Positions 1-10,735 of a stretch of DNA of 64,000 bases are shown here, piece by piece. A model generated the notes under the pieces. That model made no database searches. It was not told the origin of the DNA and worked only from the letters and a program-made list of their open reading frames with translations. Source of the DNA: Sympetrum striolatum (lineage: Eukaryota > Arthropoda > Insecta > Odonata > Libellulidae). The translations under genes and the position numbers were made by a program. The stretch is from positions 74,252,113 to 74,316,112 of the forward strand of contig OX388352.1 of assembly GCA_947579665.1 (NCBI GenBank), given 5' to 3'. The number at the start of each line of letters is the position of its first letter. The stretch's first letter is position 1.

Positions 1-379
1 ACGATGACAGTGATGTCGCGATGCATAATTATACGATACGATTTTTGTTCATGAATTTTCATAAAGTTTTCGTTGGATTTTATAATGTTTAACATTCCGG
101 GGCATGAAATCCAATGTTTTAGCGTAACCTTTTCATACTTTAGTTTAGTTTGATAAGTGAAATCCTTTCTCTGCCTTATTTTAATAAAATTTAATCCATT
201 TAATAAAAATGTTATCGCTTAGTCATCTTCAATACTATTATTAATATATCATCCTTTAACAGCGGATGACCGCACTTCATGAATTTATTAATAGAGATAA
301 AGGTTGAAAGAAGCACACTGGTAAATTTCAGTTTTTTCAAACATTTACTAAGTCCAGGAAAAATCTTTGAAGCTTAAGT

Positions 380-1371
380 TCGTCATCTTACCCTCTCTTC
401 CCCTATGGCAATATTCCACATGTCTAGCTTGAACATCTTCTTCTGTTTATCAATCCCTCAGGATTGGTTGGCGACAGTTTTCCATCTTTCTCTAATTTCA
501 CTCATCCTCTTTCATTCTAAATAGCTTCCACATCTCATATCCTCTATTATCTCCCCTATATATTCCAATCTCGGCCTTCCTCTTTTGTTTTTGCCCTCCA
601 CCATCCCTTCAATTATAGTGTTCACCAATCCCTAATGCCGAAGAAGATGTCCAATCCACGAATCCCGCCTCCTTTTTAAAGTCTTCCACAGAGACTGCTC
701 TTCATCTTCTTTCCTTAGAACCTCCTGATCCGTCAGTCGTTCTGTCCAGCAGGTCTTTGACATCCTACTGTAAAACCACATCTCAAACGCCTCCTCTCTG
801 CCATTCCCAGTCCACGTCTCGCTCCCATACACTCCACACATAAGTCTTAACCAACTTTTTCCTAATTCCTATATCGATGGATTTCGAAGTGAATAATCTC
901 CTTTGTTGTTAAAAGCAATCTTTGCTTTTAGTATCCTACTCAATATATCACATCTACTTCTTCCATCATGAGTTATCTTGCTTCCTAGATAACAAATTTC
1001 GTCCACTTTTTCTAATACCTCTCCATCCAGCCTAATTCCAATACCAAAATCCCTTCTGCTGCTGACGAGGACTTTGGTTTTTTTCCTGTTCAACCTTAGA
1101 CGGTATTGACTGTTGAGAATGTCGTTCATTTCCGAAAGAATATGTGTTAACTCTTCTTCACTTTCTGCTAGTATCATCAGCAAAACGAAGCATTGGGATT
1201 CTCTTTCCATGCACTACCGGTCCCCCCTCTATCCGTTCGAGGAGTTCGTCCATTGCTTTCTGCACGTATACATTGAAGAGCTTTGGTGAGAGCGAGCACT
1301 CTTGTCTAACACCTTTCTCAATTTTAATATCCTCCTCATACGTTCCAACCCTTATTAAACCCTAGCTTGAA
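380..1371 (-). mobile_element. Non-LTR retrotransposon (LINE) fragment, reverse transcriptase to 3' end
   Basis: Read on the minus strand, 1365-1170 encodes the RT core. It starts with GVRQECSLSPKLFNVY and reaches the catalytic box RFADDT. After a frameshift near 1170 comes LAESEEELTHILSEMN and KTKVLVSSRRD, then the thumb-like segment with ICYLGSKI (to 869). A further frameshift leads into 841-632 with SETWTGNGREE and RRDSWIGHLLRH. The final C-terminal block, about 620-450, has the GRPRLEYIGEI motif usual before the stop of endonuclease-type LINEs. Frames are broken at least twice, so this is a dead 5'-truncated copy. The catalytic YADD-type box itself (FADD) is intact. Confidence 0.9.
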
Positions 1372-2310
1372 CATATAAGAAAATTCTACCAGTAACAAAA
1401 TAACCTTGATCCAATATGATATAGAATCATTAGATATTCATGTCAGCAGGCCGGAATCCGGAATCAACTTCTTCGCGTTTAGCGTACGTTCGCATATAAC
1501 ATACGTTTTTTGAGGTCCCGATACGTTCCATATTAAAATAACCTAAATAATATCCTTATTTAATTCTTCTGTATTCTTCGATTTTATACATTTCCACGTC
1601 TTTAACCATTGGTCCGCACAAAGATTTTCGTCCGGTTTAACGTTCCAGTTTAGTTCAGTTTTCATGAGTATGTAGGTAAATCATTGCTCGGAAAAAAAAC
1701 AACGATTACTGTCGCTTTTCCCCGCTAGCAGTTTTCACTTGATCGACGGTACTCAGGTTTTTGCGGAAGGATATTCATAAATGTATTGGTTAAAAGCATC
1801 GCTAATCGCGATATGGGAAATGAACGAAATAGCGTGGCGGGATACCATACGCAACAACGACGCGGATCCTACTAGGCGGAACGCTGAACCGCAGCGAATT
1901 TTTCAGGTTAGCTGAGTTTCCCGAAATTGGTTGCTAAGATGCAGAGGCAAACTTTCTAATAGTAACTATCCTCTATTATTGTTTACAATTAAGCAAACAT
2001 ATGCCTGCTCACACTTGCACATATAGTCTACAATATTTATGAATAACACAAGAGAATAATCAATATTGTAGTCTGTTTACGCTTAAAAATGATAAAAAAG
2101 CCACATTGAGCCCTGCAAAACGCAAAATAAAGCCTACAAGTCCCAAGTTTTCCATTTTGCACTGATTGTGAGTGGAGTACAGCTATTGGCGTCTCAAAAA
2201 CTGAATATAAAGCGTTACAGACTCTTTATGAGTTTCATGCAATGTCGTTATCAAAATACTAACTAAGTAACCACAAAAACGAGTTGTCGTTGAAAATGAC
2301 TTGAAAATGG
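1372..2310. other. Intergenic, no gene seen
   Basis: No credible coding sequence was found. CpG frequency is visibly high here (for example 1820-1900), unlike the gene bodies to the right. Confidence 0.5.
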
Positions 2311-2557
2311 CAGGGACGGATCCAGGGGGGTGGTCCTGGGGGTCCGGACCCCCCCCCGAAATTTCACTTGTGCCTGTTTTTCGAAAATGAAACTCGAATA
2401 ATGCAAATTAAACACAATTTAATAAGCAATCACTAGCGAAAAAATTCGAGTTTGTCGAACACAATTTTAACGTCACGTTTTGTGAAAGCCGAAATATCTT
2501 CTATTTTTAAATTTTTCGATTGGACCCCCCCAAAAATATTTTCTAGATCCGTACCTG
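2311..2557. mobile_element. hAT-like MITE
   Basis: Imperfect terminal inverted repeats CAGGGACGGATC (2311) and GATCCGTACCTG (ending 2557) bound a 247-bp element. Inside is a C/G-tract palindrome around 2336-2358 (GGGGTCCGGACCCC). The CAGGG terminus is typical of hAT elements. The flanking 8-mers (GAAAATGG and CTTCATGG) agree only in part, so a target duplication is not proven. It has no coding capacity: the open frame at 2452-2706 runs out of the element and resembles no known protein. Confidence 0.6.
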
Positions 2558-2833
2558 CTTCATGGGCTACACTTTCAAACAATATTCATTCAGTCTCCAA
2601 AAGTAATCTAATGGGAAGTATATCCTCCTCATTTCACAATAACATCAGTCATTACGCAAGCACTCAAGTTCATCCAATAATTACTTTTCTTATTCAGAAA
2701 GCATAGAAAATATCAATGTATACAATCTGAAGTAAAAAAATTCGATTATCGCATTAAATAATTGAAATTCGACCCATTCGCTAATTGTACGCTTAATTGC
2801 TTCAATATATATTTATCTATTATTTTGCATGAA

Positions 2834-3166
2834 TACGAGGTGTGCTAAAAGAAATCATGATGCATGTAGGATATCAGTGTGGGCAGGCTTGCGGTAGGCG
2901 GAGTGGCCCAGGGTTCTATCTGATTTCTTCTTTACCATCACCTCAAGGAAGGAGATGCACCCGTTCTCTTCGAGCACCATGGTGAACTAAAACTTCAAAC
3001 CAGGGGGTCGAATCTGTAATTCTTTCGACGCGTATGGAATGTACACTGTCGAAATTTCACCGAAAAGTAATATTCCGAATGAGACGAAATTTGAGAGATT
3101 TATGCGATGTTGTAACTTTCAGTTCCTTTATTTCGTTATCATCGTAATATAATGATGAGATGCTTA
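2834..3166. mobile_element. Possible mariner-type end fragment
   Basis: At 2834 the sequence TACGAGGTGTGCTAAAA is nearly the same as the terminus of the mariner relic starting at 3169 (TACGAGGTGTGTTAACA). This suggests a second, truncated member of the same family lying directly upstream. No transposase reading frame was recognised. Confidence 0.35.
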
Positions 3167-3168
3167 TA

Positions 3169-4040
3169 TACGAGGTGTGTTAACAAATAACATTTTTTTA
3201 AATTTCGCGTGTTTTATTAGTCCGTTTCGAGCGATTTTTTCGTTGTTGAGTTGGTAAACTTTTCTGAAAAGTTGCTGCACGGTGTTGTGTACTGTGTATT
3301 GACTTTTTTTCATTGTCAACTGTCAAAAAGGTTATGTGTGTTTTGGTAGGATCGACGATTTTGAAAATCGATCAGAAAATGTTTTTGAATATTGCTATAA
3401 AAATAAAAGAAAATGCATCAAAGTTTTAGAAATATTGCATTAAATATACCTTATGGTGAATCTGCTAAGAGAAAAACAAGGTTTTACGAGTGATATAAGC
3501 ATTTACAAGAAGGCAGTGAACAAGTTGAGGATGACGAGCGCCATAGCCGTTCAGCACATCACAGATCGTTGAAAACTTAGAAAAATGATGGAAAAACTGA
3601 AAAAATATTACGAATGGTCATCGGTCAATTATGAGTACTACTTACAAAAGTTCAACGCCAATTCCGTGAAGCGAGGTGAAAAAACCTCTCGATTTGTGGC
3701 GAAAGAATTTATGGCTCTTGCACCTCGACAATGCTCCTACATACTTCATTGATTAAACGTCATTTTTGACCGAAAACAACCAGATGCCCCAGCCTCAAAA
3801 TTCGCTAATAGGCTAGCAAGCAGACTAGGCTCAGTATGACCTTTTTCTGTTCCGCAAAATAAAGAGAACCTTAAAGGGTCGTCATTTTGCAAGCATAGAT
3901 GACATTAAAAGCGAAACGCTGAGAGCTAAAGGTTAACCCTAAGAACCAGTTCCAGAAGCGTTTTGGCGATTGCTAAAAGCGCTAGAATTAGTGTATTCGA
4001 GTAGATCAAATAGGGATAACTTTTAAGGTGATAGCAGTTT
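3169..4040 (+). mobile_element. mariner-family transposon relic
   Basis: The relic opens with a mariner-like terminus at 3169. Plus-strand translations in shifting frames give the mariner transposase C-terminal half. HLDNAPTYF lies near 3719, the second catalytic-region block CDFFLFRKIKRTLKGRHFAS near 3838-3895, and IDDIKSETLR follows. Stops and frameshifts interrupt it throughout, so it is inactive. Similarity to irritans-type mariner transposases is clear in the FFLF-KIK-LKGR-F block; the N-terminal half is barely readable. Confidence 0.85.
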
Positions 4041-4077
4041 TTAAACGAATTTTTATTTTCATGCTTAGCTGCTGTTG

Positions 4078-4272
4078 CCCTTCACCGGTGAAATCCTCCT
4101 AAGCTCTATTGAACTTTTCAGGAGATGCTTCACCGAGGCAACAGCAACAACGAACAAACACGACCATTCCCTGAATCGGAAAAATCCGATCAGCCGGGAT
4201 TCGAACCCGGGACATTGAGGTAGGAACGATAACTTAGATGGAATGCTATCCACTCGGCCACCAAGACCGGAA
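4078..4272 (-). mobile_element. tRNA-derived SINE, family A, copy 1
   Basis: On the minus strand the 5' end reads CGGTCTTGGTGGCCGAGTGG (A box) and then the B box GGGTTCGAATCCCGGC near 4195-4210. A family-specific tail follows, sharing CCGATTCAGGGAATGG with copies 2 and 3. It is a tRNA-like head on a longer tail, not a tRNA gene: no acceptor-stem closure was seen. It faces copy 2 head-to-head across about 65 bp. Confidence 0.8.
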
Positions 4273-4335
4273 AATATAATTCTTTCAAAAAAAACGGAAT
4301 TCCCGTTATATTTATTAACATTAATATAGTTAATT

Positions 4336-4560
4336 TCAACCGGCCTTGGTAGCTGAGTGGATAGCATGCCTTATATCTAAGCTATCGCTCCAACCCCAAG
4401 GTCCCGGTTTCAAATCCAGGGCTGATTTGATTTTTCCGATTCAGGGAATGGTTGTGTGTGCCCGTTGTTACTGTTTACTCGATGAAGCACCTCCTGATAA
4501 GTTCATCAGAGCTTAGGAAGACTTCAACGGTGAAGGACAACAGTAGCTAGGCATGGAAAA
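4336..4560 (+). mobile_element. tRNA-derived SINE, family A, copy 2
   Basis: Plus-strand copy of the same family: CCGGCCTTGGTAGCTGAGTG with an A box, then the B box GGTTTCAAATCC near 4407, then the shared tail CCGATTCAGGGAATGG near 4436. It continues through a segment mirrored in copy 1 (GATGAAGCACCTCCTGATAA, CTTCAACGGTGAAGG). Confidence 0.8.
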
Positions 4561-5226
4561 AAATATGTTCCTACACAGTCCCGAGTTTGAAACCAGGCCC
4601 ACGAAAAATTCTTCCATAAGGTATACATTGCTAAGAATTGAAGAAACTTTAAAAGCAGTTTCCAATATATTAGATATTTGCAACTTGGTATGACAATTTT
4701 CATTTTTTAGTTGTATACACAATCTTGAGTTTTCCAAAATTCTCTTGCTTCAACTGAATTGAAGACTTCATAGCTTTCTTTCGGACTATAATCCTATACA
4801 ATCATCATTTAAGAAAATTTTTAGTACCCTGCAGTTGAACTTGGTAAGATTAATGCTATACAGATGATTAGTCACAACAAAGCTGCAGGTGGCTAGGAAA
4901 GCAACTAATGTGTAGCAGGGTCAAAGTTGAAAAGTTTTGTCAATTGATTTTATTTTGTCAGTGTGATTTAGTAAGTGTTATTGAAACCAGAAGATTAAGG
5001 ATATGCTCTAATATCTGTTCCTATACTCAAATTGTAAAACTAATAATTAAGGTCATTAGTGACATAAGTTATTTAACTTGATAATTTTAAATGTTATCTA
5101 GCAAATATTTCACTTTCTTTCCCAGTTGATTTTTGTATACTGCACAATAAGTAAGTTAATTGTAGGAATTTTTTTCTTGCATTTACTTTTGTTTTCCATA
5201 CTTCTGAAGTGCAAGGTAATATTAAT
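4561..5226. other. Intergenic, no gene seen
   Basis: AT-rich sequence without a recognisable gene or repeat. CpG becomes sparse from about here to the right. Confidence 0.4.
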
Positions 5227-5228
5227 TA

Positions 5229-5550
5229 CCGTATTTGACGGCATATAAGATGCACCCTCATTAAGTTGGCACTCACAAAGAAAAAAGGTTTTGATAGTCC
5301 GTACGAAAGTGCAGTACCACAATAACTTAAAATATAGTTTCTTTTAGTTGTTACATTTCGTAAAAGCCAAATATTAACACAATCATTGAATGCAATTATG
5401 AAATAGGTAGTGTAGGCCATCTGGGCTAAAAATAGCATTCAGTATTGAAAGTTAACCTGTGGAGGTTGAACCTTCACATATAAGACGCAGGGAAATTTTT
5501 CAAGACATAATTTAGGAAAAAAGGTGCGTCTTATATGCTGTCAAATACGG
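5229..5550. mobile_element. pogo-type MITE with TA target duplications
   Basis: Long terminal inverted repeats, CCGTATTTGACGGCATATAA and its complement ending at 5550, differ at only a few positions over about 30 bp. TA dinucleotides flank both ends (5227-5228 and 5551-5552), as in Tc1/mariner/pogo insertions. The right part (about 5415-5550) is shared with 56970-57107, beside a pogo-type transposase relic. It is therefore probably a non-autonomous deletion derivative of that element. Confidence 0.85.
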
Positions 5551-5689
5551 TAATTCTTTCCTCCGCACCTTGTTGGCTATTGAAATGGCTTTATAATACA
5601 ATCATAATGCAATGATACTTGGAATTTCCTTTTCGAGCTTTCACACTCATTGACAAAAAAATTTTGCACAATAAGGAGAGGAGAGAATA

Positions 5690-6860
5690 GTATGAGACTT
5701 GATATTGATGACTGCAATGTTGATATAAGTAAATTATAAGAATTTCAGAGCAAAATAAATACTTTAATGCTTAAACTGAACACTTATTTTATGGTACTAG
5801 TACTCTTTGTGCACCAAATTGGGATACAAGATGCAGTACAGGCAGGCATGGAGAGATACAGGTTTTGAGTGTCATCCTGCAGCATATCTGCTCATATTTG
5901 CAATAACTAGCTCTCAAAATCTTTTAAAATCCATGCTGCTAAAGTGGCATCCCATATACGTTTGATTGGCGATAAATACAGTGATTGGGCAAGCCACATA
6001 AATGTAGTAATTTTACAAAGCATTTATTGTGATACCACTTTTGTGTGGAGCCAAAGATTATCCCACTAGAAAAGACCTATAAGTCTTGTCATGAGTGTCA
6101 ACAGGATGTCTTGCACATACTGCTGAGCAGTCACTGTCCCATCAAATCACAAATAGGGATGACTGAGTATCACACGTGATGACCAGAACTGTAAATCAGA
6201 AGTGGAGAAGATAGTGTGCCACATCAAATACAGGGTTGATGAGCAAAACACAAGGACTCCAGAGATAAAAACAGTCGTTATCAGGACACTTAATGAAACC
6301 TAACTTGTATACCTGGCTGCAGTCTGTAGCGATCCAGGTAGCCTGATGAGACCACTGCTAACATAGGAGACAGTATACGTCACTCACAGTACATGTTATG
6401 GGCATCATGAGACCAAATTTCATTTACCCAAGCACCTGGAAATGATTTGTGCAGACACAGGAACAAGTTTAAATGATGCCATCTGGGTGGCAAACAAAAA
6501 TCTAGACCTGTTGGTGTTTATCAGAGAATCAACTATCTTCCCCCTTGGTAGTCACTCACCGGTGTCCTAAGCTCATTTGCCATGTGTGTGTATCTTCACT
6601 AATATAATGGTCCCAACATGTCCTTGATATCTGGTTAGAACAGCCTATATGGCTACTGATTCATGAATACGACCATCCAGTCTCACGCATTCTAGTAACA
6701 CACTCCCTCTTGATTCCCTTCACTGGGTAAAATCACTTAGATGTGGTTGCAGATGCATGTCATTAAGTTGTCGAGTAGTCTCTTTATGAGCAATGTTTGA
6801 AAGCTCATTCATGACCTCTACTGGCCAGACTGTTCACATCACAACACTTATAAATTGACT
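5690..6860 (-). mobile_element. Tc1-like transposon relic
   Basis: Minus-strand translation gives DGTVTAQQYVQDILLTL near 6150-6095 and, after a frameshift, MWLAQSLYLSPIKRIWDA near 6002-5950. These match the Tc1 transposase segment in which WPARSPDLSPIEHVWD surrounds the last catalytic residues. Further upstream, pieces such as FVCHPDGII, ATDCSQV and ANELRTPVSDYQGG come from the middle of the protein. Stops and frameshifts are dense. Terminal repeats were not resolved, so the ends are approximate. Confidence 0.7.
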
Positions 6861-6899
6861 ATTGTGTATGATGTAACTGTATACTTTGTTTTGCAGTGA

Positions 6900-9800
6900 A
6901 ACATCCACTTCTTCTTGGAGGAATTTTTTTAATGTTAATAAGTATAGCAAAAAACTCACAGCTTGGGTTATAATAGACGTAAAATGGTGGTGTTTTTTTC
7001 ATCTTGTGTGATATAATAACTTATTGTTGCATAATGTATGCCCAAGTTATTAAAATGTGAATGAAAACTTCATGTTTCCACAACCAACTGATAAACCATA
7101 CCTGTGTTATGACATTAAATGCTATGAACTCAAGCTGGTGTGAAGCCATGTTACTAAATAGCCATGGGTACTATTTGTAAGGATGTGCTATGACAAACCT
7201 CAAGAAAGAGGAAATAGCCCTAAGTTGTGGTGATGAAACACCTCACAGCAAAAGATGCTGCACAGAGGGAGAACCAAAAGAAAGACTGGTAGTGAATGAG
7301 TTGAAGTATAATTTTGATACTCAACTCATCTGCAGTAAAATGTACATATCTTGGAGATGTTTGCTAATAAATAAGGTAACTAGTAAATGTTAGCGCACGA
7401 TTATAGGATTGAAAATTGTAAGTGCTCCTACATAATTATTAATGTAAGACAAACAATATCATGCTATTAAGTTAAGGAAAATTATCAAATTAAATATTTA
7501 ATTTAAAGAAATCAGCTCCTAATTTTAACCTTTAAAATATTCATTGAACAGCTATGGACTGAAAGCAAGACAATCGAGCTTTTGGAATCATAAAAATGGG
7601 GGTAGACTTATAGCTCATTAAATCTCATAGAATTTGACGTGAACAATTGATTTTGAGCAAACAATTTATTACAGCTTATTCAATACAGATGATTGTCTAT
7701 TATTCATATCCACTTGAAATATTTATCAAAATAACAACCCTTTCAAATTCAAAATTTTCAACTGTTGGAATTGCCATTTTATTGTCACTAACAATTTCAT
7801 TATTAATTCAAAGCAGCATTAAACACTAAACTTCAAATAGGTTACAAAATACCCTGATTTTGTGGATTCTAAGAAATCTATTTGGACCATAATTAGCAGC
7901 AAATCTTTCACTGCTAATGATTTTACAAGAATAAATGTCTAATACATTGACAGACAGTACTTCATTGGATTAAAAAGTCTAATACTTCCGTCTTTAATCA
8001 CAGAAATTTTCTGCAAATGTAAAACAATCTAGAAAATTCCAATACAATAATCTGGCATTTCATTCAAGCACTTCATACCTCAATCACTAGCATGTTTTAG
8101 ACAATGCAAATAATATGCAACATGCATTTAGTCAACACACACAGCACAAAAATGCATAGACATATATTCACAAAGAGTTCACAACTTAAGAGACAAAAAG
8201 CACACATCCCATAAAAACAAAAAAATTCACTTTGTCCTCAGCAAACTACAAATATTTATCAAAATAATTTCAAAATGTAAAAAAATCACTTGACGATCCA
8301 TTAAACTCCTTTTCTATTACATTATCCTTGTATCGGAACTCCACAGATATTTGAATTAACAAAACTCTAACAAAATAAATTTATCAGGTTTAACAATTAC
8401 AGAGTTAATGAATTTTATAGGTCATAAAAATGAAATGAAATATAGTGCTACTACTTGTTAAATGGTTTGAAGAAAATTACAATCCAATTTTAAATTTCAA
8501 GACAGTGTTAAGTTTAAATCCCTCCTTTGCTCTATAACAAACAAAAATGCATCTTACCTGAGTCTCATGTATTAGAGCCAAATTGAATACATTCTAATTT
8601 GCCTTAGTTTCCACTAAAAAGTATAAACCTATCAAAGTCACTTTTCTTACATTTAATGCAAAACACACCACTCCAGAGTCACACATTGTAGTAATCCAGA
8701 AGAATCATGGCATACAAAATACATGAAATAATCTAAAACTATAAATTATCAAAAGACTGAGAAGTTGCCTATTTCTGTAAAAGTCCTAAAGAGACAAATA
8801 AATAACAAGTAGTGAAATGATAACCATAAACAGGCAAAGTGGCTAAAATATGTCAACTTCACAATAACAATTGTTCAATTCATACAGATTGAATTACTTT
8901 CAAATCAATAAAATATATGTTGTAATATGCAACCTTGTGCAAATCAAAACAATTTAACTGTAAGTTTGCACTATTCACTAAATATAAACATACTGCATAT
9001 TGCATTAAGCACTGCCAAGCACAATCTTGTCCATTTGGAATGTAAATCTACCCAATATTTAACATCATATGTTTATAAACAAAATCAGGGATAATGATAG
9101 TCTGAACGAGAGGTACTAAATGATGTTTAATCAACTTACTCTGGTCTTCATTTTCTTCTCTGCAAATTCTTAAATGTAAATTTTAGGTACTTCAAAAGAA
9201 ATCATGTCACCAAGATATTATAAAATTTTGAATAATATAATCCATTTGATCATCATACAATTCATTTCTGAATGCCAAATCAACTCCAATAACAAAATTT
9301 TTCAGAAATACTTCTTCAACGACCATCTTATCAACAGTATTTTCCCAACTAGGACACCTCACATTATCCAGAGAATGTTTTCAAAGTACATTCACAATCA
9401 TTTAATTTCTGAATGATTCCCAAAACACCAATCATCTTTTCCATTGTAGAACAATAAAACATAAGACAATTTAAAAAACTACAGTAATTATGATTAAACA
9501 CAATGGAGAAACCAAGAACCTCTATCAAAACCACATGCCTTCCAGAAAATCTAGCAGTAAAAACAACCAAAAGTAAACAAAATATAAATCACTTGTAATA
9601 AACTGGTGCAATCCTTAAGCCAATAAACCTGAGTAAATAATTAAGGTCTCAAAATAATTCAGAGACAGAACTCATCTGTTTTTCTAACAGAGGACATATG
9701 TATGGAATTGAATTATATGATAAATCTGATCAATTTAGGGTCAATAATTATTTTTCTTCTGATTAAAAAATCTTTCATCCTGCCACCAATTTATTTCTGA

Positions 9801-10580
9801 CTATGCAAAGAATTTAGTGCAGAGATTTTATAGGCACCATCACAAAAGTACATATGGTAAAAAGATATTACTCCAATAAAATTGGTGTTTCCAAATATAT
9901 ACATCATGTAAGTAATGACAAAATGACTTGTTCAGTTATTCAATGTGAAAATTTAATTTGTACAACTTATGCAAACTTTCCTGTACTTCAGTTAACTAGC
10001 GTGCATTTTATCTACTCTAAAGCAAAATCCCTGTAAGGGATATGTTGCTTCAAAGTTATTTTCCTCCATTAATTATCCCTATCACTAAATGTAAATAAAT
10101 ATTTAAGCTGTCATTTCATAGCACACTTAATTATTGACTGCATCACAAATCACCAGTATATAATGTATTGTACAGTATGCAGGAAGACCATAGCAGAATC
10201 TATTTCAGCTTAAGGTTAAAGCAATACTCTGCTTAACTAATATTTACACAATATTACAAGAATAAACATAAAGGTATATAAAATCAAGAAAATTAGCCCT
10301 TTTTGCACTGACTTGCTCAGGTTGTGTGCAAAATTTATTTTCAAATTTTCACCAAAAGAAATTCTCAATGTTAAGTAATGATTGCATCAAGAGAACTTTA
10401 AGAGTTTTAATGTAAATGCAAATTTACAATAAAGTTGCAAGTTTGCACTTTCCTGTGAAGTATACATGGTACATAGCTGCCAAACACAAGCATCATTTCT
10501 TAATTACCCTAAGTTTGTTATTCATTTTTAAGGTTTAAACTAGAGTATGAAGAATTCAGTTTTGTATTCATTGAGTGATT
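6900..10580. other. AT-rich, CpG-poor DNA; possible 3' UTR or intron of the nuclear receptor gene
   Basis: No coding region could be supported. A 67-codon open frame at 7190-7393 (plus) has somewhat less AT bias but no recognisable homology or splice context. Minus-strand poly(A)-type hexamers occur (for example TTTATT on the plus strand near 7665), but these are common by chance at this composition. CpG is scarce, as in the gene bodies. Confidence 0.4.
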
Positions 10581-10586
10581 ACTTAC

Positions 10587-10720
10587 AAAAGGAACTGAAA
10601 ACCCCGAGGGAGAGGGAAGACAAGGAATAAGTACAAGAAACTTTGAGTATCGCGGCATATCATTTACAAGCAGAAACAAGACAATTCCTAAATGTAACCT
10701 GAATTCAGCCCTTACTCCAG
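10587..10720 (-). pseudogene. Reverse-transcriptase-like fragment flanked by splice-like signals
   Basis: Minus-strand frame open for 44 codons, containing HLGIVLFLLVNDMPRYSKFL. This resembles the LINE RT motif G-V-P-Q-G-S...LGP-LF-L-(F/Y)-(V/I)-N-D-(I/L)-P. It has higher GC than its surroundings. A good acceptor (TATGTTCCAG) lies before 10720 and a consensus donor (GTAAGT) after 10587. The simplest reading is a retrotransposon remnant. A recruited exon of the nuclear receptor transcript cannot be excluded, since its phase would fit (see findings). Confidence 0.45.
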
Positions 10721-10735
10721 CTGGAACATAAAAAT

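Noticed and set aside
4190..4265. tRNA-like sequence with A and B boxes
   Set aside because: It lacks a closing acceptor stem and belongs to a repeated family with a shared non-tRNA tail, so it is a SINE head, not a tRNA gene. The same holds for 4336, 37430, 37562, 44030 and 49350.
7190..7393. 67-codon plus-strand frame with a more gene-like composition
   Set aside because: No known domain, no convincing acceptor upstream and no partner exons found.
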